This document shows, piece after piece, positions 1 through 5,553 of a stretch of DNA of 10,961 bases. The stretch is from JBDROU01 sp043809745 [NCBI: bacterium] (GTDB lineage Bacteria; Elusimicrobiota; JBDRMW01), in contig JBDROU010000075.1 in the NCBI GenBank assembly GCA_043809745.1, positions 1-10,961 of the forward strand. Reading direction: 5' to 3'. A program made the position numbers and the translations under genes. Below the pieces are notes generated by a model, which saw only the letters and a program-made list of their open reading frames with translations, had not been told where the DNA came from and ran no database searches. The first letter of the stretch is position 1. Every line of letters begins with the position of its first letter.

Positions 1-139
1 GTACATCGAGATATTTTATAATAGACAAAGACGTCATTCTTTGTTAGGTTATAAAAGCCCCGAGGCGTTTGAACAGATCATGTTTGAACAAGTCTTAAAA
101 GTCTCTTAACTCCATGTCCACTTTTTCGGGGGAACATCA
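1..139 (+). mobile_element. 3' end of an IS3-family insertion sequence (IS150-like)
   Basis: The window opens inside an insertion sequence. It holds the last 35 codons of an IS3-family OrfB transposase and then a terminal sequence, TGTCCACTTTTTCGGGGGAA at 115-134, continuing to about CA at 138-139. Read inward on the minus strand the end begins TGATGTTCCCCC, the TG...CA type of end usual in IS3 elements. The left end and most of the transposase lie outside the window, so completeness and the target duplication cannot be judged. The element sits directly beside the repeat-rich AT-rich block. Confidence 0.8.
2..109 (+). CDS. IS3-family transposase OrfB, C-terminal fragment (cut by window edge)
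   Basis: Frame 2-109 encodes 35 residues and a TAA stop. It carries the hallmark C-terminal segment of IS3-family OrfB transposases, YNRQRRHSLLGYKSPEAFEQ, which lies after the last catalytic glutamate of the DDE/rve integrase domain. The catalytic residues are outside the window. The protein would carry out cut-and-copy transposition together with an upstream OrfA. The stop lies 5 nt before the start of the terminal inverted repeat, normal spacing for the family. Whether the complete gene is intact cannot be seen. Confidence 0.85.
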   Translation, partial: YIEIFYNRQRRHSLLGYKSPEAFEQIMFEQVLKVS

Positions 140-263
140 ATTTTAATAAATTTTTCAATAGGTTTTTAATAAAATTTTTAATCATTTTTTGAAATTATAC
201 CCTTTTCATATATAGTGTAACTTAATATGCAGTTTTTAAGCAATAAAAAACCATTATAAATGT

Positions 264-290
264 GTGTCAAATTTGTGATACCTTAGATGT
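264..290 (+). repeat. Intergenic repeat motif, copy 1 (also the start of the long repeat)
   Basis: This is the first of five same-orientation copies of a motif whose consensus is GTGTCAAATTTGTGACAC followed by CTTAGATGCA. Here the arms are GTGTCA (264-269) and TGATAC (276-281), which can pair with one G-U wobble. The motif continues as ATGTAACAAAGG into the 154-nt long repeat. It lies outside any recognised gene. Confidence 0.8.
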
Positions 291-417
291 AACAAAGGAT
301 TATAAACGGTTAAAAAGCGTTAAGAAGGGTAAGGGGGCTATTTGGTTTGGTTATCGTCTGAAAAATCATTTTCCGTCGGAAAGTTGAAGGTCAGTTGTAA
401 GCGTTTTAAGTCCTGTG
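264..417 (+). repeat. Long direct repeat, module 1, left copy
   Basis: This segment aligns without gaps to 5976-6129. By hand I count about 120 identities in 154 positions (about 78%). It begins with the short inverted-repeat motif and ends GTTTTAAGTCCTGTG, which on the minus strand is the anticodon arm of a tRNA-Leu(UAA)-like sequence. Both copies keep one open frame on the plus strand over most of the module (262-387 here), giving a short peptide starting VCQICDTLDVTKDYK with a CxxC pair. Only a GTG could start it here and I see no ribosome binding site, so I do not call it a gene. Confidence 0.8.
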
Positions 418-440
418 CGTCTGCCAGTTCCGACACCCGC
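404..440 (-). pseudogene. tRNA-Leu(UAA)-like 5' half, truncated after the anticodon loop
   Basis: Read on the minus strand from 440, the sequence matches the 5' half of a tRNA-Leu: acceptor strand GCGGGTG, a D-arm with GGAACTGGCAGACGC, an anticodon-stem strand ACAGGA and the loop CTTAAAA with anticodon TAA. The 3' side is missing: instead of the complementary TCCTG the sequence runs into CGCTTACAACTGACC of the long repeat, and no CACCCGC acceptor partner follows in the next 140 nt. It is therefore not a functional tRNA. It may be an attachment-site remnant or a recombination scar. The match rests on recalled tRNA-Leu consensus, not on a covariance model. Confidence 0.5.
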
Positions 441-509
441 CCAATAAAACCTACTTAAAAGATCAAACTTAGATACATAATTACAATTACCAACCTAAAA
501 CCCACAGGA

Positions 510-532
510 ACGGCTTGCCAAAGGCAAGCCGT
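510..532. repeat. Perfect 10-bp hairpin
   Basis: ACGGCTTGCC (510-519), loop AAA, GGCAAGCCGT (523-532) form a perfect 10-bp stem with a 3-nt loop. It is G+C-rich in an AT-rich noncoding stretch and is not followed by a T-run on either strand, so it does not look like an intrinsic terminator. It occurs only in the left long-repeat copy, at the junction with module 2. Confidence 0.7.
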
Positions 533-604
533 GGAGTTTATCCTGAGCTATTAGCAGTTAGCCTGGCCGAAGGGCCACCCGCCTAATATCTTTAATTTGC
601 TTAT
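531..604 (+). repeat. Long direct repeat, module 2, left copy
   Basis: This aligns without gaps to 6188-6261. I count about 57 identities in 74 positions (77%). The shared core is GTGGAGTTTA, then CTGAGCTATTAGC, GCCGAAG, GCCACCC and AATTTGCTTAT. TGGCC-GAAG-GGCCA (564-577) forms a small hairpin here that is lost in the right copy. GGAGTTTATCCTGAGC resembles widespread dispersed repeats of the form CCTGAGCTTGTCGAAGG. Together with module 1 it fills most of the 636-nt gap between the transposase fragment and the P-loop gene; I see no other gene in 110-745. Confidence 0.7.
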
Positions 605-652
605 TATACAATAAGTTTTTAGAAATTGTAAAATACTTTATAAAAACCCTTT

Positions 653-680
653 GTATCAAATTTGTGATACCCTGGATGCA
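653..680 (+). repeat. Intergenic repeat motif, copy 2
   Basis: Arms GTATCA (653-658) and TGATAC (665-670) pair perfectly around AATTTG, followed by CCTGGATGCA. Compared with copy 4 (GTGTCA and TGACAC), both members of one base pair have changed together, which supports selection on, or origin from, a paired structure. It lies 66 nt beyond the stop of the minus-strand P-loop gene. Confidence 0.75.
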
Positions 681-732
681 AAACTATATTTGGGTGCGTT
701 AACCTTAAAACCGAAGTAATTTAGAGAAAACT

Positions 733-753
733 CACTTTTAATACATTAAAGTG
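733..753 (-). terminator. Weak AT-rich hairpin over the stop of the P-loop gene
   Basis: On the minus strand CACTTT pairs with AAAGTG across the stop codon of the P-loop gene, and AGTTTTC follows. The stem is only 6 bp plus imperfect pairs and the T-run is short. It could be a weak terminator or chance in AT-rich DNA. Confidence 0.25.
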
Positions 754-1465
754 AACCCTGAAGATAACAATTATCCGCTTCAACATCTTGGGATAATATA
801 TTTTCAGTACGTTTGACATCGTTACCCGACTGAATTTGTGAGTTAATAATATTCTCTATTATCATAATAATTCTTTCATACTGAGCCCTAGTCTTTAACG
901 TAAACTTAACATTGATAAGATTGACGCAAAAATCATCAATTGAAAGACCCAAATTCTTCTTCGATGCAATTTCATTGCACACAAAATCGAAATACTGGTC
1001 GAACATAATAATATAATCTAACGGAAACATTTTATCTGACACTGCTATATCATAATCCACATGACCTAACATCCTAGAATTTATTACATTTATATTTGGT
1101 ACTTTCTGTCTGCCAACAAGAAATATTTTATCTGACGAGATCTCCTTAGCCAATGAAACCAGAGCAACAGCAGAAGAAACAATCCTCCAATCAGGATATT
1201 CAATAGCAGCGATACATGAAAATGTTGTTTTGCCTATATTATTATAACCCGATAGCAAAATGACCTTGTCCTTATAAGTTAGCAACTCACCATTATTTCC
1301 CACCCAGCCTATTTCCGGAATTAGCATGAAATCATTCTCACAATCTCTAAGTGATATTCCTAGTTCACTTTTCCCTGGAGGCGCCAGCAAAATATAAGCG
1401 AATGATTCTCCCGAAAAGATATTGCAAGCGATAATTATTAAGATAAAATTAATTATAACTTTCAT
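746..1465 (-). CDS. Unrecognised P-loop protein with an N-terminal hydrophobic segment
   Basis: The protein has 239 residues and I do not recognise its family. Residues 3-19 are strongly hydrophobic and end in SFA, like a signal peptide or membrane anchor. Residues 73-80, GYNNIGKT, after the strand KVILLS, fit a Walker A motif (GxxxxGKT), and LDYIIMFD (149-156) could act as a Walker B strand. The hydrophobic segments are otherwise typical of an a/b fold. No good ribosome binding site precedes the ATG at 1465; a start at Met47 would remove the hydrophobic segment and keep the P-loop, so the start is uncertain. A nucleotide-binding protein with a secretion signal would be odd. The gene is AT-rich like its neighbours, and repeat motifs lie on both sides of it. 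A link to HPr-kinase-like proteins crossed my mind but is not supported. Confidence 0.6.
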   Translation of the reverse strand: MKVIINFILIIIACNIFSGESFAYILLAPPGKSELGISLRDCENDFMLIPEIGWVGNNGELLTYKDKVILLSGYNNIGKTTFSCIAAIEYPDWRIVSSAVALVSLAKEISSDKIFLVGRQKVPNINVINSRMLGHVDYDIAVSDKMFPLDYIIMFDQYFDFVCNEIASKKNLGLSIDDFCVNLINVKFTLKTRAQYERIIMIIENIINSQIQSGNDVKRTENILSQDVEADNCYLQGSL

Positions 1466-1531
1466 TCAGTTCGAATATACGGCATATTGTTAAAATATTA
1501 TCTTCTAAGAAAAGATAAGTAAGATAGAAAA

Positions 1532-1624
1532 TTAATTGCGCCTGTCACTTTTTTTTACAAAAATAATCATTAACAAAGGTATACTTAATCCGATTATTAA
1601 AGGAAGTCTCTTCTTTATATCCAT
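1532..1624 (-). CDS. Possible 30-residue membrane peptide or N-terminal gene remnant
   Basis: A short frame starting at ATG 1624 encodes a lysine-rich start (MDIKKRL), one hydrophobic segment of about 17 residues (PLIIGLSIPLLMIIFV) and a positively charged tail (KKSDRRN). This is the layout of a single-pass membrane peptide, or of the first 30 residues of a larger anchored protein that has lost the rest. No clear ribosome binding site precedes it. It lies in the 276-nt gap between the hydrolase and the P-loop gene, on the same strand as both. No function can be given. Confidence 0.3.
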   Translation of the reverse strand: MDIKKRLPLIIGLSIPLLMIIFVKKSDRRN

Positions 1625-1672
1625 ATGTAAGTATATTACACCATAAAATTAGAGTATGTTCAATATTCTTCT

Positions 1673-1700
1673 GTGATAGATTTGTGACACCTTAGAAGCA
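1673..1700 (+). repeat. Intergenic repeat motif, copy 3
   Basis: GTGATA (1673-1678), GATTTG, TGACAC (1685-1690), then CTTAGAAGCA. The right arm and tail match the consensus; the left arm has diverged, leaving an imperfect stem. It lies 42 nt beyond the stop of the minus-strand hydrolase gene. Confidence 0.7.
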
Positions 1701-1741
1701 TCAATAAGAAAAATTTGGATGTACTTTGCTTTTTGCTAATC

Positions 1742-2731
1742 TTATATAGTAATGCTATTTTTGGGAAGATCTTTTTTCATAGTCAATTTGTTATAGATTT
1801 TCTTTATCTTATTCCAAATACTTTCCTTTTCAAAAAACTCATCAATAAAGGTTGCAACCTGCTCTGTTCGCAAGTAGCCGTATGATTTATGACGATTTTC
1901 CCTACCAGCCATTTCATAATCATTACATACATCCTGGTCTATTACTGATATATAATCACTATTAGGTAAAAATATATTGGCCAGTTGTTGACCCTGGCTC
2001 ACAACATCCAGAGGATCATGCAAATTAATCCAATATCCTTTTATAGCACTCGGCACTAACAATCTTTCGTTATAATGTTGTTTATGCTCTTCGTAAATAT
2101 TATTTTTAATTACCGCATTATTTAGCGGGGCCCCGATGGTAATAAATCCATGAATTTTAATTTCAGGCGGTAACATTGATAACACATCATAAGCAATAAT
2201 TGACCCCATTGAATGTGCGATTAGAAGTATTTCTTTATTTTTATTTTTGATCAGACAATTATATAGCCTTTCCCTAATAATATCTTTTACTTTTTTTCCA
2301 TAGTTTTCTTTTACATTAGATTCTCCTTTATAATATTCATATAAATCCTTAAATTTCTTCTTAATAATTGCGTATGCAACTCTATTAAAATTAAAATACC
2401 TAGTGCGGTTAAAAATTACATTTTCAATTACGTTATATATATTTTTACGCACATATCTTTTAATGGCACCGATTTTCCCCTTACCATTGCACCCCACTCC
2501 TTTAATATATGGGTCATCAATATATAACACATGAGCGCTATTTTTCTCAAAAGGATTTAAAGGTTTCTCATACAGACAATCCGCCCAATATACAAGGGTA
2601 AAATTTAAGAAATATCTTGACCTTCCAATTCTTTTCAATCCCTCTTTAATAGATTTTTTCCACCATTTTTCTAATACAGACTTTGGTGGTTTATTACTCA
2701 ACCCATGTATGCCAATGATGATTTTACTCAT
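1742..2731 (-). CDS. Alpha/beta hydrolase (lipase/esterase-like)
   Basis: The 329-residue protein opens with a beta strand and oxyanion-type turn, IIIGIHGLSN (residues 4-13). The nucleophile elbow LLIAHSMGS (169-177) gives Ser174 in the GxSxG-like setting AHSMG. Downstream lie LHDPLDVV (238-244), with Asp242 or Asp239 as the likely acid, and RENRHKSYG (277-285), with His281 as the likely base, in the order expected for a Ser-Asp-His triad. The fold suggests hydrolysis of an ester, thioester or amide; the substrate is unknown. The lysine- and tyrosine-rich stretch at about 81-165 between the first strand and the elbow is longer than in a minimal hydrolase and may be a lid or insertion. There is no signal peptide, so it is probably cytoplasmic. 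GAGAG lies 5 nt before the ATG. It stands alone between two copies of the intergenic motif. Confidence 0.8.
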   Translation of the reverse strand: MSKIIIGIHGLSNKPPKSVLEKWWKKSIKEGLKRIGRSRYFLNFTLVYWADCLYEKPLNPFEKNSAHVLYIDDPYIKGVGCNGKGKIGAIKRYVRKNIYNVIENVIFNRTRYFNFNRVAYAIIKKKFKDLYEYYKGESNVKENYGKKVKDIIRERLYNCLIKNKNKEILLIAHSMGSIIAYDVLSMLPPEIKIHGFITIGAPLNNAVIKNNIYEEHKQHYNERLLVPSAIKGYWINLHDPLDVVSQGQQLANIFLPNSDYISVIDQDVCNDYEMAGRENRHKSYGYLRTEQVATFIDEFFEKESIWNKIKKIYNKLTMKKDLPKNSITI

Positions 2732-2828
2732 AATATTACTCTCAAAGAAAAAGAATATTGCATAAATAACAAATATTTTATGTTGAGATTTTAGAATATT
2801 ATATTACCTTTTACCACACCTATTTTAT

Positions 2829-2856
2829 GTGTCAAATTTGTGACACCTTAGATGCC
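2829..2856 (+). repeat. Intergenic repeat motif, copy 4 (best match to consensus)
   Basis: GTGTCA (2829-2834), AATTTG, TGACAC (2841-2846) is a perfect 6-bp inverted repeat, followed by CTTAGATGCC. On the minus strand it lies 26 nt beyond the stop of the CcdA gene, so RNA from the operon would carry a small hairpin there, but with no U-run after it. Confidence 0.8.
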
Positions 2857-2881
2857 TTAAGGGAAGAAAATGGAGAGAATA

Positions 2882-3583
2882 TTATCGTTGGAATAATAGA
2901 TATATGCCTGCAGCGAAAACAAGAACTCCGCATAGTTTTTTCAGATATAGTGCTCCACGGGATTGCTCGTTCCAGTTAAGATACTGCTGTACAATTTCAG
3001 TAAATGTACCTGCCAATATAATTACTGAGCAATGTCCTACACCATAAACAGTAAGCAATAATACGCCATAGAGAAATTTCGTTGAAGCAACATTAAATGT
3101 TATGGCAAGCATAGGTGCCATATAAGCGAATGTACAAGGACCTAACGCTATGCCGAAGATAAGCCCCAGCAGAAAAGAAGCAAATATACCTTTCTTTTTT
3201 GCAAACGTATGCTTTGGTTGAGATAATGACGGTATTGGTATAACATCAAAAAGGATCAATCCAACAAGTATAAATACACCCCCTACAAAGTAATTCCCCC
3301 ATGGACCAATATCTCCAAGCATTCTCCCCATTAGTCCGGTAATCACCCCTATCAAAGCAATAGTTATCAATATTCCTATTGAAAAAAGTGTTGAAAGCAA
3401 ACTTGCTCGTTTTGTAGTTATTTTACCCTGACCGTTTATAAAACCTACTATGAGCGGAATACTCGCCAAATGACAAGGACTCAAGAGAATGCTCATAACC
3501 CCCCATATAAAGGCTCCACTTAAGGCAATAATGGGTGTTGACTGCACCGCATTTGTCAACCACTCAAAAACATTAATTATCAT
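2882..3583 (-). CDS. ccdA: CcdA/DsbD-type thiol-disulfide electron-transfer membrane protein
   Basis: The protein has 233 residues and about six membrane segments, the size and layout of the CcdA family (the membrane core of DsbD). Two cysteines sit in the family positions: Cys37 in SPCHLASIPL of the first segment and Cys150 in GPCTFAYMAP of the fourth; each Cys-Pro context is internal to the membrane. Cys185 is an extra cysteine. CcdA takes electrons from cytoplasmic thioredoxin and passes them to an extracytoplasmic CxxC protein. Its ATG overlaps the stop of the thioredoxin lipoprotein gene by 4 nt (ATGA), so the two are probably translationally coupled and the lipoprotein is its likely partner. 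It is the last gene of the ArsR operon. A role in cytochrome c maturation is possible, but no cytochrome gene is nearby. Confidence 0.88.
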   Translation of the reverse strand: MIINVFEWLTNAVQSTPIIALSGAFIWGVMSILLSPCHLASIPLIVGFINGQGKITTKRASLLSTLFSIGILITIALIGVITGLMGRMLGDIGPWGNYFVGGVFILVGLILFDVIPIPSLSQPKHTFAKKKGIFASFLLGLIFGIALGPCTFAYMAPMLAITFNVASTKFLYGVLLLTVYGVGHCSVIILAGTFTEIVQQYLNWNEQSRGALYLKKLCGVLVFAAGIYLLFQR

Positions 3584-4065
3584 TCTTTAAGACCACCTTC
3601 TTTGAGTTTTTCAATGATTTCATCAAGCGGGTAAAATCCTTCGTGCCGAAAATACTCTTTCCCGGATTTATCAAGGAATACCTGCGTAGGGATAAGACGG
3701 ATCTTATACTTTTCAGCATCCCGTCCACCTTCTTTCGTCCAGACATCATGAAAAACAACATCTACCTGTTCGCTATATTTTGTTTCAATTTCGTCAAGTA
3801 TCGGCTTCATCTTCTTACAAGGGATACATTTAACAGAACCTAATTCAACAAGTATCAGTTTCTGGTTCTTTTTAAGTTCATCACTGAAAACTGGAGTTTC
3901 AATATTTGTCTGATTTTTATGAGTTTCCTCTATTTTCTTTGAAGATTTTTGAACAGCCTGCTTTGTCTCTGAACTTATTTTTTCAGAAGGCTGTTGAGCA
4001 CATCCCATACCTGATATCACAAAAAGCCCAAAAATAACAAATATACCTTGTTTCATTTTACACAT
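3580..4065 (-). CDS. Extracytoplasmic thioredoxin-fold protein, probable lipoprotein
   Basis: I place the start at ATG 4065 (161 residues), because GGAGG lies 4 nt upstream (4070-4074). A longer TTG start at 4098 would put that site inside the gene and overlap the preceding gene. The N-terminus is a lysine-flanked hydrophobic signal ending SGMGC, so Cys22 may be lipidated, although the lipobox is not canonical. A charged linker rich in lysine, serine and glutamate follows (about 25-60). The thioredoxin domain holds VKCIPCKKMKP with Cys80 and Cys83, and the cis-proline segment IRLIPTQVF (Pro126). The protein should exchange thiols outside the cytoplasmic membrane, and CcdA, encoded with a 4-nt overlap, should reduce it. 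Whether its target is a metalloid compound, the permease or another protein is unknown. Confidence 0.85.
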   Translation of the reverse strand: MCKMKQGIFVIFGLFVISGMGCAQQPSEKISSETKQAVQKSSKKIEETHKNQTNIETPVFSDELKKNQKLILVELGSVKCIPCKKMKPILDEIETKYSEQVDVVFHDVWTKEGGRDAEKYKIRLIPTQVFLDKSGKEYFRHEGFYPLDEIIEKLKEGGLKE

Positions 4066-4069
4066 ATTA

Positions 4070-4074
4070 CCTCC
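4070..4074 (-). promoter_or_regulatory. Ribosome binding site that sets the start of the thioredoxin lipoprotein
   Basis: On the minus strand GGAGG is followed by TAAT and ATG. It falls between the stop of the preceding gene (4086) and the ATG at 4065, which argues against the longer TTG reading. Confidence 0.8.
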
Positions 4075-4085
4075 AAAACTAATAT

Positions 4086-4316
4086 TTATTTTATCCAACC
4101 AGCAATTTTTTCTTTAGTTGGTATTTTCCCCGCTGATTTAACATTACCATCAATAGCAAGTGCAGGTGTTACCATAACGCCAAAATTCATAATTTCATTG
4201 ATGTTAGTTACTTTTACAATTTCAGATTCAATACCCGCTTCATTAACCGCTTCCTGGACTATTTCAGCAAGTTTTTTGCATTTCGGACAACCCGTACCTA
4301 AAATTTGTATTTTCAT
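4086..4316 (-). CDS. Small CxxC thioredoxin-fold protein (redox-active disulfide protein 2 family)
   Basis: The start chosen is ATG 4316 (76 residues), 6 nt after GGGGAGG (4323-4329); a TTG at 4331 would include that site in the coding region. The sequence begins MKIQILGTGCPKC, with the active-site pair Cys10 and Cys13, and has the cis-proline strand VMVTPALAIDG near residue 52 and a short C-terminal helix. Length and motifs fit the compact thioredoxin/glutaredoxin-like proteins typified by archaeal and Thermotoga TM0996-like proteins. There is no signal, so it acts in the cytoplasm. In many genomes such proteins are encoded beside UPF0718/ArsP permeases, as here. It may deliver or reduce the permease substrate; this is inference from context. 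Confidence 0.85.
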   Translation of the reverse strand: MKIQILGTGCPKCKKLAEIVQEAVNEAGIESEIVKVTNINEIMNFGVMVTPALAIDGNVKSAGKIPTKEKIAGWIK

Positions 4317-4322
4317 TCTATA

Positions 4323-4329
4323 CCTCCCC
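4323..4329 (-). promoter_or_regulatory. Ribosome binding site that sets the start of the small thioredoxin
   Basis: GGGGAGG on the minus strand, 6 nt before ATG 4316. It follows the permease stop (4332-4334) directly. Confidence 0.8.
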
Positions 4330-4331
4330 AA

Positions 4332-5504
4332 TCATTTAACAATCATCCCAAATAATATGCCTGAAAGAGTAGCCATCACTAAAACCAAACTTACATACAT
4401 GGCTGTTTTTTTTGTTCCTATCACACCCCGTATAACCAGCATATTCGGCAAACTTAATGCGGGTCCTGCTAACAGCAGTGCAAGCGCAGGACCTTTACCC
4501 ATTCCAGCCCCTATCAGCCCTTGTAAAATAGGCACTTCTGTAAGCGTAGCGAAATACATGAAAGCACCGACAAAAGAAGCGAAAAAGTTAGCAAACAAAG
4601 AATTCCCACCCACAAGCCCTGCAATAAAGCGGGATGGTATAATACCTTCAGTTCCAGGTCTTCCGAGCAAAAACCCTGCTATCAAAACACCTATGAGTAG
4701 TAACGGCATTATTAGTTTTGCATATGCCCAGGATTCTATCACCCACTCTTTCAGTTCGCCTCTCGTAAACCATAAAATAAGCATACCAACAAGTGCAATG
4801 CAGAAAAAAATGGTTATATACCATTTTGCAGTAAAAACTGCCATCCATATCCCATTATCAGAACTTTGAGGTCTTGCCCAATTCGCAAACACTAAAACAC
4901 TAACCATTGAAAAGAAATAGAGGATATTTTTCCAGAGTAGTTTGCCTTTTTTTTCATCACCCATCACAAGAGGTGTTTCTTCTTGCCTTTTGCTTTCTTC
5001 TTTTAGGAAAAACACTTGCATGAGAAGTCCGATTACGATACTGAAAACTACAGCCCCTACAGCCCGTGCAATTCCTAACTGCCATCCTAATACTTTTGCG
5101 GTTAGTATTACCGCCAGAACATTTATGGCAGGTCCTGAGTACAAAAATACGATTGCTGGTCCCAACCCTGCTCCCCGCTTATAGATGCCTGAAAAAAGAG
5201 GCAGCACAGTACAGGAACAAACTGCAAGTATAGCACCTGACACTGATGCAATACTGTATGCAAGTATTTTATTTGCTTTAGCACCAAAATATTTTATAAC
5301 AGATGCTTGACTTACAAAAACCGATATAGCACCCGCAATAAAGAACGCGGGTATAAGACATAACATCACATGTTCACGCGCATACCACTTTGCTAATGCG
5401 AGTGACTCATAAACGGCATTTTTGAATACATTGATTTCAATCGGAAGATAATAAAATCCAAGAAATACCGAGACAATAAGCAGTAATTTTTTCCATTCTT
5501 TCAT
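4332..5504 (-). CDS. UPF0718/ArsP-type permease, probable metalloid or metal efflux
   Basis: The 390-residue membrane protein has two blocks of hydrophobic segments separated by a charged cytoplasmic loop (about 168-190, KEESKRQEETPLVMGDEKKG), the layout of the DUF318/UPF0718 permease family. The family signature is present: AVCSCTVLPLFSGIYKRGAG with Cys96 and Cys98, then GPAIVFLYSGPAINVLA. A second, related block lies near the C-terminus (FFASFVGAFMYFATLTEVPI, then LLLAGPALSLPNML), suggesting an internal repeat. Members include ArsP, which exports trivalent organoarsenicals, and permeases tied to copper or zinc export, so the substrate is uncertain. GGAGAG precedes the ATG. It lies 49 nt after the arsR gene, and that gap holds a second repressor-type palindrome. 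Confidence 0.85.
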   Translation of the reverse strand: MKEWKKLLLIVSVFLGFYYLPIEINVFKNAVYESLALAKWYAREHVMLCLIPAFFIAGAISVFVSQASVIKYFGAKANKILAYSIASVSGAILAVCSCTVLPLFSGIYKRGAGLGPAIVFLYSGPAINVLAVILTAKVLGWQLGIARAVGAVVFSIVIGLLMQVFFLKEESKRQEETPLVMGDEKKGKLLWKNILYFFSMVSVLVFANWARPQSSDNGIWMAVFTAKWYITIFFCIALVGMLILWFTRGELKEWVIESWAYAKLIMPLLLIGVLIAGFLLGRPGTEGIIPSRFIAGLVGGNSLFANFFASFVGAFMYFATLTEVPILQGLIGAGMGKGPALALLLAGPALSLPNMLVIRGVIGTKKTAMYVSLVLVMATLSGILFGMIVK

Positions 5505-5518
5505 TCGTTACTCTCCAC

Positions 5519-5534
5519 ATAGCATACTTGCTAT
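5519..5534. promoter_or_regulatory. Second ArsR-type operator, between repressor and permease genes
   Basis: ATAGCA-TACT-TGCTAT has the same 6-nt arms and the same 16-nt length as the palindrome in the arsR promoter (5911-5926); only the central four bases differ. It lies 15 nt upstream of the permease start, overlapping its leader. It may tune an internal promoter or act as a roadblock. I see no convincing promoter hexamers beside it. Confidence 0.7.
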
Positions 5535-5553
5535 ATAATTTTGCTAAATTTTT

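Noticed and set aside
264-300. Integron attC site, suggested by TTAGATGCAACAA in the repeats
   Set aside because: The essential GTT core is replaced by CTT, ATT or CTG in the copies, no matching 1L/2L boxes are found and no integrase gene is in view.
264-440. Group I intron in the tRNA-Leu(UAA) anticodon, as in cyanobacteria
   Set aside because: The break is after the loop (TTAAAA) and not between the first two anticodon bases, no 3' exon follows, and no intron core elements are visible.
2829-2846. The GTGTCA-N6-TGACAC dyad as a CRP/FNR-type operator
   Set aside because: Some copies have lost the left arm while keeping the CTTAGATGCA tail, and copies lie beyond gene ends and not at recognisable promoters, so a repeated element explains it better.
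4066-4098. TTG start at 4098 for the thioredoxin lipoprotein
   Set aside because: It would overlap the preceding gene, place the GGAGG site inside the coding region and put 11 polar residues before a good signal peptide.
4048-4869. Long plus-strand open frame of 273 codons opposite the small thioredoxin and the permease
   Set aside because: It is antisense to two clearly recognised genes, has a proline-, serine- and isoleucine-rich composition typical of a mirrored membrane-protein gene, and no family motif.
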